From assembly GCA_035604135.1 (NCBI GenBank), contig DATNJB010000028.1, positions 1 through 64,000 on the forward strand: a DNA stretch of 64,000 nt, written 5' to 3'. The stretch is from Poindextera sp035604135. GTDB lineage: Bacteria > Pseudomonadota > Alphaproteobacteria > Caulobacterales > Caulobacteraceae. The notes below the pieces were generated by a model, which was given only the letters and a program-made list of their open reading frames with translations, was not told where the DNA came from and ran no database searches. The position numbers and the translations under genes are program-made. Shown piece after piece: positions 57,133 to 64,000 of this stretch. Numbering within the stretch: position 1 is the first letter of the stretch; each line of letters opens with the position of its first letter.

Positions 57133-58075
57133 CGTCCGATCGCTTGCCGACGCCATCCGCGCGGAGATGGCCAAGGCCATCGTCGGTCAGTCCGGCACCG
57201 TCGATCTGCTGCTGACCGCTCTGTTCGCCGGCGGCCATATCCTGCTCGAAGGCCCGCCCGGAACGGCGAAGACCTTTCTGGCCCAATGCTTTGCGCGCAC
57301 GCTCTCGCTGAGCTTCGGGCGCATCCAGTTCACGCCCGACCTGATGCCCGGCGACATCCTGGGCGCCAACCTGTTCAACTTCCAGGCCAGCGCCTTCACC
57401 TTGGTCAAGGGGCCTATCTTCTGCGAGCTCCTGCTCGCAGACGAAATCAACCGCACGCCGCCGAAGACCCAGGCCGCGCTGCTCGAGGCCATGCAGGAAC
57501 GCTCGGTCACGCTCGACGGTGAAAGCCACCCGCTGAGCGATCGGTTCACCGTGGTCGCGACCCAGAACCCGATCGAACAACAGGGGACCTACCCGTTGCC
57601 GGAGGCGCAGCTCGACCGCTTCCTGTTCAAGCAGCTTATCGACTATCCGAGCGTCGAGGAGGAGCGGGAGATCGTCGGCAGTCATGGCTCGCGCGCCGGC
57701 CAGCCGAAGATCGATGGGTTCGGGGTCTCCTCGGTCGCCGGCGCAGGCCAGCTTGCCGCCGCGATCGGCTGCGTGACCCAGGTCCGCCTTACTGACGAGG
57801 TCACTAACTACGTCGTCGCGCTCGCTCGCGCCACGCGCGAGACCGCTGATTTCGCGTTTGGCGTCTCGCCAAGGGCCGCGGCGATGCTGGCGATCGCCGC
57901 CCGCGCCCGCGCGACCCTCGAGGGGCGCGACTACGTCATCCCCGACGATGTGAAAGCGCTGGCGCTGCCGGCGTTCCGCCACCGCGTCATCCTCTCGCCG
58001 GCCGCCGAGATCGACGGCCGCAAGGTCGACGAGGCGCTCACCGCCATGATCGACCGGGTCGAAGCCCCCCGGTGA
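57119..58075 (+). CDS. MoxR-family AAA+ ATPase
   Basis: 318 residues. Walker A GPPGTAKT at residues 45-52, Walker B LLLADEINRTPP, sensor 1 TVVATQNPIEQQGTYPLPEA and the following LDRFLF are all MoxR hallmarks. It is cytosolic and likely acts as a chaperone that inserts cofactors or matures a von Willebrand-type partner, here the DUF58 protein encoded next. GTG 57119 overlaps the DUF4350 gene. Confidence 0.95.
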   Translation: MNVADVRSLADAIRAEMAKAIVGQSGTVDLLLTALFAGGHILLEGPPGTAKTFLAQCFARTLSLSFGRIQFTPDLMPGDILGANLFNFQASAFTLVKGPIFCELLLADEINRTPPKTQAALLEAMQERSVTLDGESHPLSDRFTVVATQNPIEQQGTYPLPEAQLDRFLFKQLIDYPSVEEEREIVGSHGSRAGQPKIDGFGVSSVAGAGQLAAAIGCVTQVRLTDEVTNYVVALARATRETADFAFGVSPRAAAMLAIAARARATLEGRDYVIPDDVKALALPAFRHRVILSPAAEIDGRKVDEALTAMIDRVEAPR

Positions 58076-59385
58076 TCTACCCGACCGCCCGCGCCATCGG
58101 ACTGGCCGCCATCGGCGCGCCGCTCGCGTTGATTCTGGGCGTGATCGCGCCTCGGCTCTGGCTCTTGGGGCCCGCCTGGCTCGCGCTGGTCTTCGCGCTC
58201 GTGCTGTTCGACGCCCTCCTGGGCGCCGATCGCCGCCGCGCGGAGCTGACGCTGACCGCGCCCGGCGCGCTCGCCGCCGGTGTCGACGGCGAGGCGCTGC
58301 TCCAGCTCGCCTTCGCCGGCGGCGGGGCTCCCCGGCGCGCGCAGCTTGCGCTCGCGACCAACGTCAGGATCGATGCTACGCCGGCGCGCACCACCGCGAC
58401 CGTCGCCGAGCGCATTGCCCGCGCCCGCTTTGTGCTCAAGCCGCTCCGTCGCGGGATGGGAGTGGTCGAGCAGCTCTGGGCGCGCTGGCAGGGTCCGTTC
58501 GGCCTGGTCTGGAAGCAGAAGATCGAGCCGATCGCCCGCGAATTACCGATCACGCCCAACATCCAAGGGGTGAAGGACGAGGCGATCCGCCTCTTCTCGC
58601 GCAACGCGCTTTACGGCGCCCGCATCCAGCGCGACCTTGGCGAAGGCTCGGAGTTCCATGCGCTCAACGAGTTCCGCTCCGGCATGGATAGGCGGACCAT
58701 CGACTGGAAGCAGTCGGCCAGGCACGCGACCCTGCTCGCCAAGGAGTTCCGCGCCGAGCGTAACCATCCGATCATCCTGGCGCTCGACACCGGCCGGCTG
58801 ATGTGCGAGCCGCTGGCCGGCCTGCCCCGCATCGACCACGCGCTGAACGCCGCGCTCATCCTGGCCTACGTCAGCCTGAAGGCCGGCGACCGCGCCGGCC
58901 TCTTTGCCTTCGACGCCAGGCCCGTGCTCTCGACCGGCGCGCTCAGCGGCGCCAGTGCGTTTGCGCACCTCCAGCGCCTCGCCGCCGCCCTCGACTACTC
59001 GACCGAGGAGACCAACTACACGCTAGGCCTGACCCAGCTCAGCGGCCAGCTCAGCCGCCGCACGCTGGTGGTGGTGTTCACCGACTTCGCGGACACGACC
59101 AGCGCCGAGCTGATGCTCGACAACGTCGCTCGGCTCCTCTCCCAGCACCTGGTCATCTTCGTCGTCATGCGCGACGACGAGCTCGAGGATTTGGTCCGCC
59201 AGCGGCCCGCGACAGCCGACGACGTCTCGCGCGCGGTCGTCGCATCGGCGCTGCTGCGCGAGCGCGACCTTGTCGTCGCGCGGCTGCGACGGCTTGGCGT
59301 ACAGGTGGTCGAGGCGCCCGCCGACCGAATCGGCCCGGCGCTGATCGACCGCTACCTTGATCTGAAGCGCCGCGACCTGCTTTGA
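58072..59385 (+). CDS. DUF58-domain membrane protein (vWA-like)
   Basis: 437 residues from GTG 58072 overlapping the moxR-like stop (GTGA). Two N-terminal helices (about 7-45) precede a cytoplasmic domain. The DUF58 core has EFHALNEFRSGMDRRTIDWK and a vWA-like half beginning HPIILALDTGRLMCEPLA with the acidic metal-site residue. It is the usual partner of MoxR. Confidence 0.93.
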   Translation: MIYPTARAIGLAAIGAPLALILGVIAPRLWLLGPAWLALVFALVLFDALLGADRRRAELTLTAPGALAAGVDGEALLQLAFAGGGAPRRAQLALATNVRIDATPARTTATVAERIARARFVLKPLRRGMGVVEQLWARWQGPFGLVWKQKIEPIARELPITPNIQGVKDEAIRLFSRNALYGARIQRDLGEGSEFHALNEFRSGMDRRTIDWKQSARHATLLAKEFRAERNHPIILALDTGRLMCEPLAGLPRIDHALNAALILAYVSLKAGDRAGLFAFDARPVLSTGALSGASAFAHLQRLAAALDYSTEETNYTLGLTQLSGQLSRRTLVVVFTDFADTTSAELMLDNVARLLSQHLVIFVVMRDDELEDLVRQRPATADDVSRAVVASALLRERDLVVARLRRLGVQVVEAPADRIGPALIDRYLDLKRRDLL

Positions 59386-59398
59386 GCTAGGGTTGAGC

Positions 59399-60406
59399 AT
59401 GGCCGAGCTTCGACTGAAGAGCGTAAGGTTCCGGGCCGAGCGGGAGGCTGACTGGCTCAGGCTCGAGGCGCTGGTGGACAAGGCCGAGCGCGGCTCGGCC
59501 GCCTCGCTGACCGACGAAGAGCTCTTGGCCATGCCGGTGCTCTACCGGGCGAGCCTGTCTTCGCTTTCGGTGGCGCGGGCGACCTCGCTCGATGGCGCGC
59601 TGATTGACTATCTCGAGAGCCTTTGCGCACGCGCCTACTTCTTCGTCTACGGCGCTCGCACCCGCGCCCTGGACCGCATCCGCGGCTTCTTCGCCAACGA
59701 TTGGCCGGCGGCGGCGAAGGCGGCATGGCGGGAGACGGTCGCGAGCGCCGCGTTGACGGCGCTGGGTGCGATCAGCGCCTACCTCTTGGTCATGCGCGAT
59801 CCCGAGTGGTTCTCGACCTTCGTCCCGGGCGGGTTGGCCGAGGGGCGCGGACCGGACGCCTCGACGGCCGCGCTGCGCGCGACGCTGTTCGACACCCACC
59901 ACGATCAGCTGTTGTCGGTGCTGGCGACCTTCCTTTTCACCCACAACGCCGGTGTGGCGCTGCTGGCGTTCGCGCTCGGCTTCGCCTTTTGCGTGCCGAC
60001 CGCCTGTCTGATGGTCGTCAACGGCTGCGTGCTCGGCGCCTTCCTGGCCGTCTTCATCCAGCACGGGCTGGGGGTCGAAGTGGGCGGCTGGCTGATGATC
60101 CACGGCGTGACCGAGCTCTTCGCGACCATGCTTGCCGGCGCGGCTGGGTTCCGCATCGGTTGGGCGCTGGCGTTTCCGGGCGAGCGGACGCGGGTCGAGG
60201 CTGTCGGTGCGGCCGGTCGGCAAGCCGCAGTGCTGATGGGCGGGGTGCTCTGCATGCTGTTCTGCGCCGGCCTGCTGGAGGGCGTCGGCCGCCAGGTGAT
60301 CCAGTCAACGGCGATCCGCTACGTGGTCGCGGCGACGAGTGGCGTGATCTGGCTCACCTACCTCTACGCGCCGCGCGGCGGTGGGCCGGCGCTCGCCCGT
60401 GGCTAG
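59399..60406 (+). CDS. SpoIIM-family (stage II sporulation protein M-like) membrane protein
   Basis: 335 residues. The N-terminal ~100 residues are soluble and then several membrane helices follow (FTHNAGVALLAFALGFAFCV, MIHGVTELFATMLAGAAGF, IRYVVAATSGVIWLTYLY). FTHNAGVALLAF is the SpoIIM family hallmark. It has no link to sporulation here; non-sporulating bacteria carry it next to MoxR/DUF58 genes. ATG 59399 is used instead of a TTG two codons earlier. Confidence 0.9.
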   Translation: MAELRLKSVRFRAEREADWLRLEALVDKAERGSAASLTDEELLAMPVLYRASLSSLSVARATSLDGALIDYLESLCARAYFFVYGARTRALDRIRGFFANDWPAAAKAAWRETVASAALTALGAISAYLLVMRDPEWFSTFVPGGLAEGRGPDASTAALRATLFDTHHDQLLSVLATFLFTHNAGVALLAFALGFAFCVPTACLMVVNGCVLGAFLAVFIQHGLGVEVGGWLMIHGVTELFATMLAGAAGFRIGWALAFPGERTRVEAVGAAGRQAAVLMGGVLCMLFCAGLLEGVGRQVIQSTAIRYVVAATSGVIWLTYLYAPRGGGPALARG

Positions 60407-61319
60407 ACCGCCGAACGCCTGGACGCCGGCGGTCGGTGAGCCCGCCGAAGACCGTCTGGTTCGCGAGCTCGTGACGCCCGAGGGAGTCGATCTGCGCGTT
60501 CGCCTCGCCGAGACGAGCGAACGGGCGGCCGCCTTTCTGCTGGATGCGGCGATCATCATCGTCGGATTGATTGTTCTGACCTTCGCGGCCATCGCCGCGC
60601 TCGTCGGAACGGGCGGCAACGAGGTCAGCGGGCAGGTCGTCGCGGTGATCTGGCTGCTCGGGGCGTTCCTCGCCCGCAACGCCTACTTCATCTTCTTCGA
60701 GCTCACGCCCAGGGCGGCCACGCCCGGCAAGCGGGCGCTGGGCCTGCGCGTCGCGGCGCGAAACGGCGGGCGGCTGACGGCTGACGCCATCTTCGCCCGC
60801 AACGCCATGCGCGAGTTGGAGGTCTTCGTCCCGCTCACCTTCCTGATCAGCCAAGGCAGCCAGGTGGATGCCTGGCTCGACCTGCTCGGCATCGCCTGGT
60901 GCTCGATCTTCGTCTTCTTCCCGCTGTTCAACCGCGACCGCTTGCGGGTCGGCGACATGGTGGCCGGCACCTGGGTGGTCAAAGCGCCGCGCCGCAAGCT
61001 GATGGCCGACGTGGCCGAAACGGCGCTCGCCGGCCAGGTCGCCTTCGCCGGCAGGGGCGCAGCCTTCGTCTTCACCCAGGCGCAGGTCGACGCCTACGGG
61101 GCCAAGGAGTTGCATGTGCTGGAAGACGTGCTCCGGCGTACCGAGGCCCGCACCATTGCCGCCGTGGCCGAGCGCATCCGCGCCAAGATCGGCTGGCTGC
61201 GCGGCGAGTCGGAGTCCGACTACGCCTTCCTCGACGCCTACTACCTCGCGCTGCGCGGGCGGCTGGAATCTCGCCTGCTGTTCGGCCGCCGCCGCCGCGA
61301 CAAGTTCGACAAGCCCTAG
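60399..61319 (+). CDS. RDD-domain membrane protein
   Basis: 306 residues from GTG 60399, which overlaps the stop of the SpoIIM gene. The RDD family core is LAETSERAAAFLLDAAIIIV and TPGKRALGLRVAARNGGRL, with DRLRVGDMVAGTWVVK closing the membrane domain. The C-terminal ~100 residues are soluble and helical (VFTQAQVDAYGAKELHVLED). It completes the cluster and shares CTAG with the convergent gene as its stop. Confidence 0.9.
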   Translation: MARPPNAWTPAVGEPAEDRLVRELVTPEGVDLRVRLAETSERAAAFLLDAAIIIVGLIVLTFAAIAALVGTGGNEVSGQVVAVIWLLGAFLARNAYFIFFELTPRAATPGKRALGLRVAARNGGRLTADAIFARNAMRELEVFVPLTFLISQGSQVDAWLDLLGIAWCSIFVFFPLFNRDRLRVGDMVAGTWVVKAPRRKLMADVAETALAGQVAFAGRGAAFVFTQAQVDAYGAKELHVLEDVLRRTEARTIAAVAERIRAKIGWLRGESESDYAFLDAYYLALRGRLESRLLFGRRRRDKFDKP

Positions 61320-62116
61320 TCGAACACCGCCGCCAGCGCCTCAGGCCCGATGCCTTCACGGGCCGAACGAAGCTCGAAGTAGATCGAGGCGACGCCCACG
61401 GCGGCCACCAGCGCGGTGAGCGTGGTTGCCAACGGCTGGATAACCACCTGACTCACGACTTGGCCAGTCGTCGCCGACGCGGCCACGAGCGGAGCCGTTG
61501 CGGCGGCGGCCACGCCCTGCACCAGGCCGGACCCCAGCACGAAGATGACCATCAGCCCGAAGATCGGCCAGCGGTGTCCGCGGGTCAGGTCGGCGCTGCG
61601 CTGCATGGCGCCGAAGACGCCGGTGCGCTCGACGACCTGCGCCGGAACGGCGACGATCCAGGCCGTCAGCATCATCAACCCAGGCACGATCAACAGGATG
61701 TAACCGCAAACCTCGGCGACGGTGACGACGATGGCCAGGAGGAACAGCCATCCAACGTGGCGCAGGCCGGTCGACAGGCACTCGCCGAGGCTGGCGCGGC
61801 GACCGTTTAGGTCGGCGACCGCGCCGTAGACGATCGCGCCGCGGAGCACGAACGCGGCGATCGCGCCGACGAAAAAGGTGATGCTGAACGCCGAGGCGCC
61901 GATGGCGACCAGCCCGGTGTCGCCCGCCGCGACCGGCGTGGACGTCGCGCCCGTTGAGGCCAGCGCGAGCAACCCGCCGGTCAGCGCCGCTGGAATGCCG
62001 GCAAGCAGCAGCGCCAGAAGGGCGAAAACCGCGAAGTTGCGCACGATTGAAGCGAACGTGCGCTCAATCACCCGGCCAAGCTCGAACCTCGTGCTTGCCG
62101 CAGCGACCCCGGCCAT
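61316..62116 (-). CDS. Polytopic membrane protein (GDPD-membrane-domain-like)
   Basis: 266 residues from ATG 62116 with about six membrane helices, an N-terminal FELGRVIERTFASIVRNFAV and a central RHVGWLFLLAIVVTVAEVCG and YILLIVPGLMMLTAWIV. This resembles the glycerophosphodiester phosphodiesterase membrane domain and YciC-like families, which act as membrane scaffolds without enzyme activity. It is convergent with the MoxR cluster and may belong to it functionally. Confidence 0.8.
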   Translation of the reverse strand: MAGVAAASTRFELGRVIERTFASIVRNFAVFALLALLLAGIPAALTGGLLALASTGATSTPVAAGDTGLVAIGASAFSITFFVGAIAAFVLRGAIVYGAVADLNGRRASLGECLSTGLRHVGWLFLLAIVVTVAEVCGYILLIVPGLMMLTAWIVAVPAQVVERTGVFGAMQRSADLTRGHRWPIFGLMVIFVLGSGLVQGVAAAATAPLVAASATTGQVVSQVVIQPLATTLTALVAAVGVASIYFELRSAREGIGPEALAAVFD

Positions 62117-62196
62117 CGCTCTCCCCCTCGCTTCGACGGTCGAGGGCAGTCTGGCGCCTGCGTACGGTGGCTGTCTATCGCGCGCGATCTCGGCGT

Positions 62197-62406
62197 CTAC
62201 TGCGCCAGCACGTCGGCGGCGGATTGCAGCGCGGCCATGGCCAGCCGCTGGGCGCGAGCGACGATCTCGTCCGCGGGCAACTCGCTCAGGCCTCGCGGCC
62301 GCGGGAGGTTGACCTGCACCGTCGCCCCGTCGTCGGTCAGCACGGAGACGCCGACAATGGTGGGGCTGACTGTGAATGAGGGCGGCAGGGAAAACGGCTC
62401 GGGCAT
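62197..62406 (-). CDS. Small hypothetical protein, 69 aa
   Basis: ATG 62406 gives PEPFSLPPSFTVSPTIVGVS, then a VTDDGAT-type strand pair and an Ala-rich C-terminal helix (DEIVARAQRLAMAALQSAA). It looks like a small soluble alpha/beta protein. No family is recognised. It lies alone between two larger genes with a GGACGAAACG-type leader. Confidence 0.5.
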   Translation of the reverse strand: MPEPFSLPPSFTVSPTIVGVSVLTDDGATVQVNLPRPRGLSELPADEIVARAQRLAMAALQSAADVLAQ

Positions 62407-62584
62407 GGCGTTTCGTCCCTCGTCTTGTTGGCCCGCACCGTGGACGCGGCGACGTCGAGGCAACCTTTCGTGACAACCTTAAGCGGCAGGCGATGGAACC
62501 TTTTCTCGCCTGGCCCGCCGCGCTGGCCCTCCGCCCCGTTTCGAGGCAAGTTCGGACCCCGTCAGAACGAGGAGCCGTCGGGCC

Positions 62585-63847
62585 ATGATCAGAAACAGCG
62601 TTGATCGCGAGCTGCGCGACCGGGCCGAAGCGGTGATCCCGAACGGCATGTACGGGCACCAGGCGGTCGGCATGCTGCCCGACGACTATCCGCAATTCTT
62701 CTCCCGCGCCGAGGGCGCCAGGCTGTGGGACGCCGACGGGCACGAGCTGATCGACTTCATGTGCGCCTATGGCCCGAACCTGTTCGGCTATGGCAACCCC
62801 GAAATCAACGCCGCCTTCGTCCGCCAGCTGGAGCAGGGCGACACGCTGACCGGACCGACCGCGCGCATCGTCGAGATGGCCGAGGCGATGGTCGCCATGG
62901 TCACCCACGCCGATTGGGCGATCTTCTGTAAGAACGGCACCGACGCGACCTCGATGGCCGCGGTCGTGGCGAGAGCGCACACGCGGCGCAAGACCATCGT
63001 CCGCGCCAAGGGCGCCTACCATGGCTGGGCGCCGCTGTTCACGTCGCGCCGTGCGGGCATCACGGCGGAGGATCAGGCACACCAGATCATCTGCGATTAC
63101 AACGACGTGGCGAGCCTCGAAGCTGCTGTGGCCCAGGCCGGCGACGATCTTGCCGGCATCTTCGCCGCGCCGGTCAAGCACGACGCCTTCATCGACCAGG
63201 CGCCGCCGGATCCGGCCTATGCGAACCGAGCGCGGGCGCTATGCGACGAGGCCGGCGCTCTTCTCGTGGTCGACGACGTGCGCGCGGGGCTGCGCATCGC
63301 CCGCGACTGCAGTTGGTCGACCGTGGGCGTCGAGCCCGACCTCTCGACCTGGGGCAAGTGCATCGCCAACGGCCATCCGGTCTCGGCGCTGCTGGGCTCG
63401 AACAAAGCGCGCACCGCGGCGGGCAAGATCTTCGCCACGGGTTCCTATTGGTTCCAGTCCGCCCCGCTGGCGGCTGGCGTCGCCACCATGAAGCTGGTGC
63501 GCGACTCCGATTACCTCGAGCGCATCGACACGCTGGGCCAGCGCCTGCGCGACGGGCTGGCGGAACGGGCCTCGGCCGCCGGATTCGGTTTGCGGCAGAC
63601 CGGCCCCGTGACCATGCCGCTCTTCCTGTTCGACGACGACCCAGACCTCAGGAAAGGCTTCTGCTGGTCGAGCGCCATGCTCGAGCGGGGGATCTACGTC
63701 CACCCCTGGCACAACATGTTCCTCTGCGCCGCCATGACCGAGGCCGACATTGACCAGACCCTCGACGCCGCCGAAGGCTCGTTCAAGGCGCTCAAGTCCG
63801 CTCAGCCCCTGGCGCCGGTGGAGAAGATGGCCTTCCTGACGGCCTAG
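62585..63847 (+). CDS. Class III PLP aminotransferase (glutamate-1-semialdehyde aminomutase-like)
   Basis: 420 residues. PLP enzyme motifs: IFCKNGTDATSMAAVVARAH binds the phosphate, LLVVDDVRAGLR holds the pyridine-ring aspartate, and WGKCIANGHPVSALLG contains the Schiff-base lysine. The sequence is close to GSA aminomutase-like proteins but the FMCAYGPNLFGYGNPEIN segment and the next-door amidase gene suggest a catabolic aminotransferase instead of HemL. The true substrate is unknown. Confidence 0.88.
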   Translation: MIRNSVDRELRDRAEAVIPNGMYGHQAVGMLPDDYPQFFSRAEGARLWDADGHELIDFMCAYGPNLFGYGNPEINAAFVRQLEQGDTLTGPTARIVEMAEAMVAMVTHADWAIFCKNGTDATSMAAVVARAHTRRKTIVRAKGAYHGWAPLFTSRRAGITAEDQAHQIICDYNDVASLEAAVAQAGDDLAGIFAAPVKHDAFIDQAPPDPAYANRARALCDEAGALLVVDDVRAGLRIARDCSWSTVGVEPDLSTWGKCIANGHPVSALLGSNKARTAAGKIFATGSYWFQSAPLAAGVATMKLVRDSDYLERIDTLGQRLRDGLAERASAAGFGLRQTGPVTMPLFLFDDDPDLRKGFCWSSAMLERGIYVHPWHNMFLCAAMTEADIDQTLDAAEGSFKALKSAQPLAPVEKMAFLTA

Positions 63848-63855
63848 GTCGGACG

Positions 63856-64000
63856 ATGAACTTCCCCGACTACTGCGAATACGACGGCGTCGGCCTGGCG
63901 GAGCTTGTCCGCAAGGGCGAGGTCAGCCCCGCTGAGCTGGTCGAGGCCGCGATCGAGCGGATCGAGCGGCGCAACGGCGCGCTGAACGCGGTGGTGTTCA
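63856..64000 (+). CDS. Amidase, N-terminal fragment
   Basis: ATG 63856 starts a frame that runs off the window. MNFPDYCEYDGVGLAELVRK and then SPAELVEAAIERIERRNGAL is the standard beginning of amidase-signature family enzymes, close to 6-aminohexanoate-cyclic-dimer hydrolase-type members. The catalytic Lys-Ser-Ser region is outside the window. It starts 8 bases after the aminotransferase gene, so they are likely co-transcribed. Confidence 0.8.
   Translation, partial: MNFPDYCEYDGVGLAELVRKGEVSPAELVEAAIERIERRNGALNAVVF

Noticed and set aside
62585..63847. hemL (glutamate-1-semialdehyde aminomutase)
   Set aside because: Family core fits, but neighbouring amidase and atypical N-terminal sequence argue for a catabolic paralogue, so no symbol was given.

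Overview
This window looks like chromosomal DNA of a high-GC alphaproteobacterium. Caulobacteraceae (Caulobacter/Phenylobacterium-like) is my best guess. The support is the dense use of GTG/ATG starts overlapping the previous stop, the siroheme/APS-type sulfur cluster with DUF2849 and DUF934, the Entner-Doudoroff-type zwf-pgl-eda group, and the many DUF families typical of alphaproteobacteria. The genus assignment is inference; no rRNA is present.

Layout. Bases 1-4419 are the end of a decaying prophage: a partial head-type protein, small phage ORFs, a tape-measure gene whose natural start codon is ACG, a frameshifted gene, a small HTH protein and a truncated phage ORF. It abuts the 3' end of a tRNA-Lys(CUU) on the minus strand, a classic attachment position. 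Host genes follow: an Hpt phosphotransfer protein, a LysR regulator divergent from a cobA-DUF2849-cysI-DUF934-cysH sulfite/APS reduction operon, and a convergent 1154-aa fused flavin/iron-sulfur oxidoreductase. 13.9-17.6 kb holds envelope and housekeeping genes (3D-domain protein, GST, P1-type nuclease, NUDIX, WecG-type glycosyltransferase). 17.7-21.2 kb is an Mla-type lipid transport operon. 21.2-24.0 kb is eda, pgl and zwf. An alcohol dehydrogenase, a frameshifted thioesterase and a tiny flagellar-rod-like protein precede gltB-gltD (26.4-32.6 kb).

32.65-36.9 kb is a three-gene operon: a cupredoxin-like protein, a membrane EAL protein with a ruined GGDEF motif, and an exported porin-like protein. 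It is followed by a cytochrome-like/TPR pair, a WYL regulator, an archaeal-type prolyl-tRNA synthetase, a hemolysin III family protein, a CinA-type amidase and a hybrid histidine kinase. 45.5-51.7 kb is rich in small secreted or membrane proteins, including a tandem pair of paralogues and a 42-aa membrane protein. 51.7-54.0 kb is modE-modA-modB without modC. 55.2-61.3 kb is a tight MoxR/DUF58/DUF4129/DUF4350/SpoIIM/RDD cluster. The window ends in a class III aminotransferase and the start of an amidase.

Non-coding structure: three long imperfect inverted repeats (24.03, 36.89 and 39.79 kb) sit between genes. Two of them share an unusual architecture of arms built from 9-nt units of the form CCAAGGACG / CGAAGGACA. 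Three convergent gene pairs share a single CTAG as both stop codons. Two single-base frameshifts (3.70 and 25.71 kb) and one missing ATG (851) are visible and may be real decay or sequence errors.
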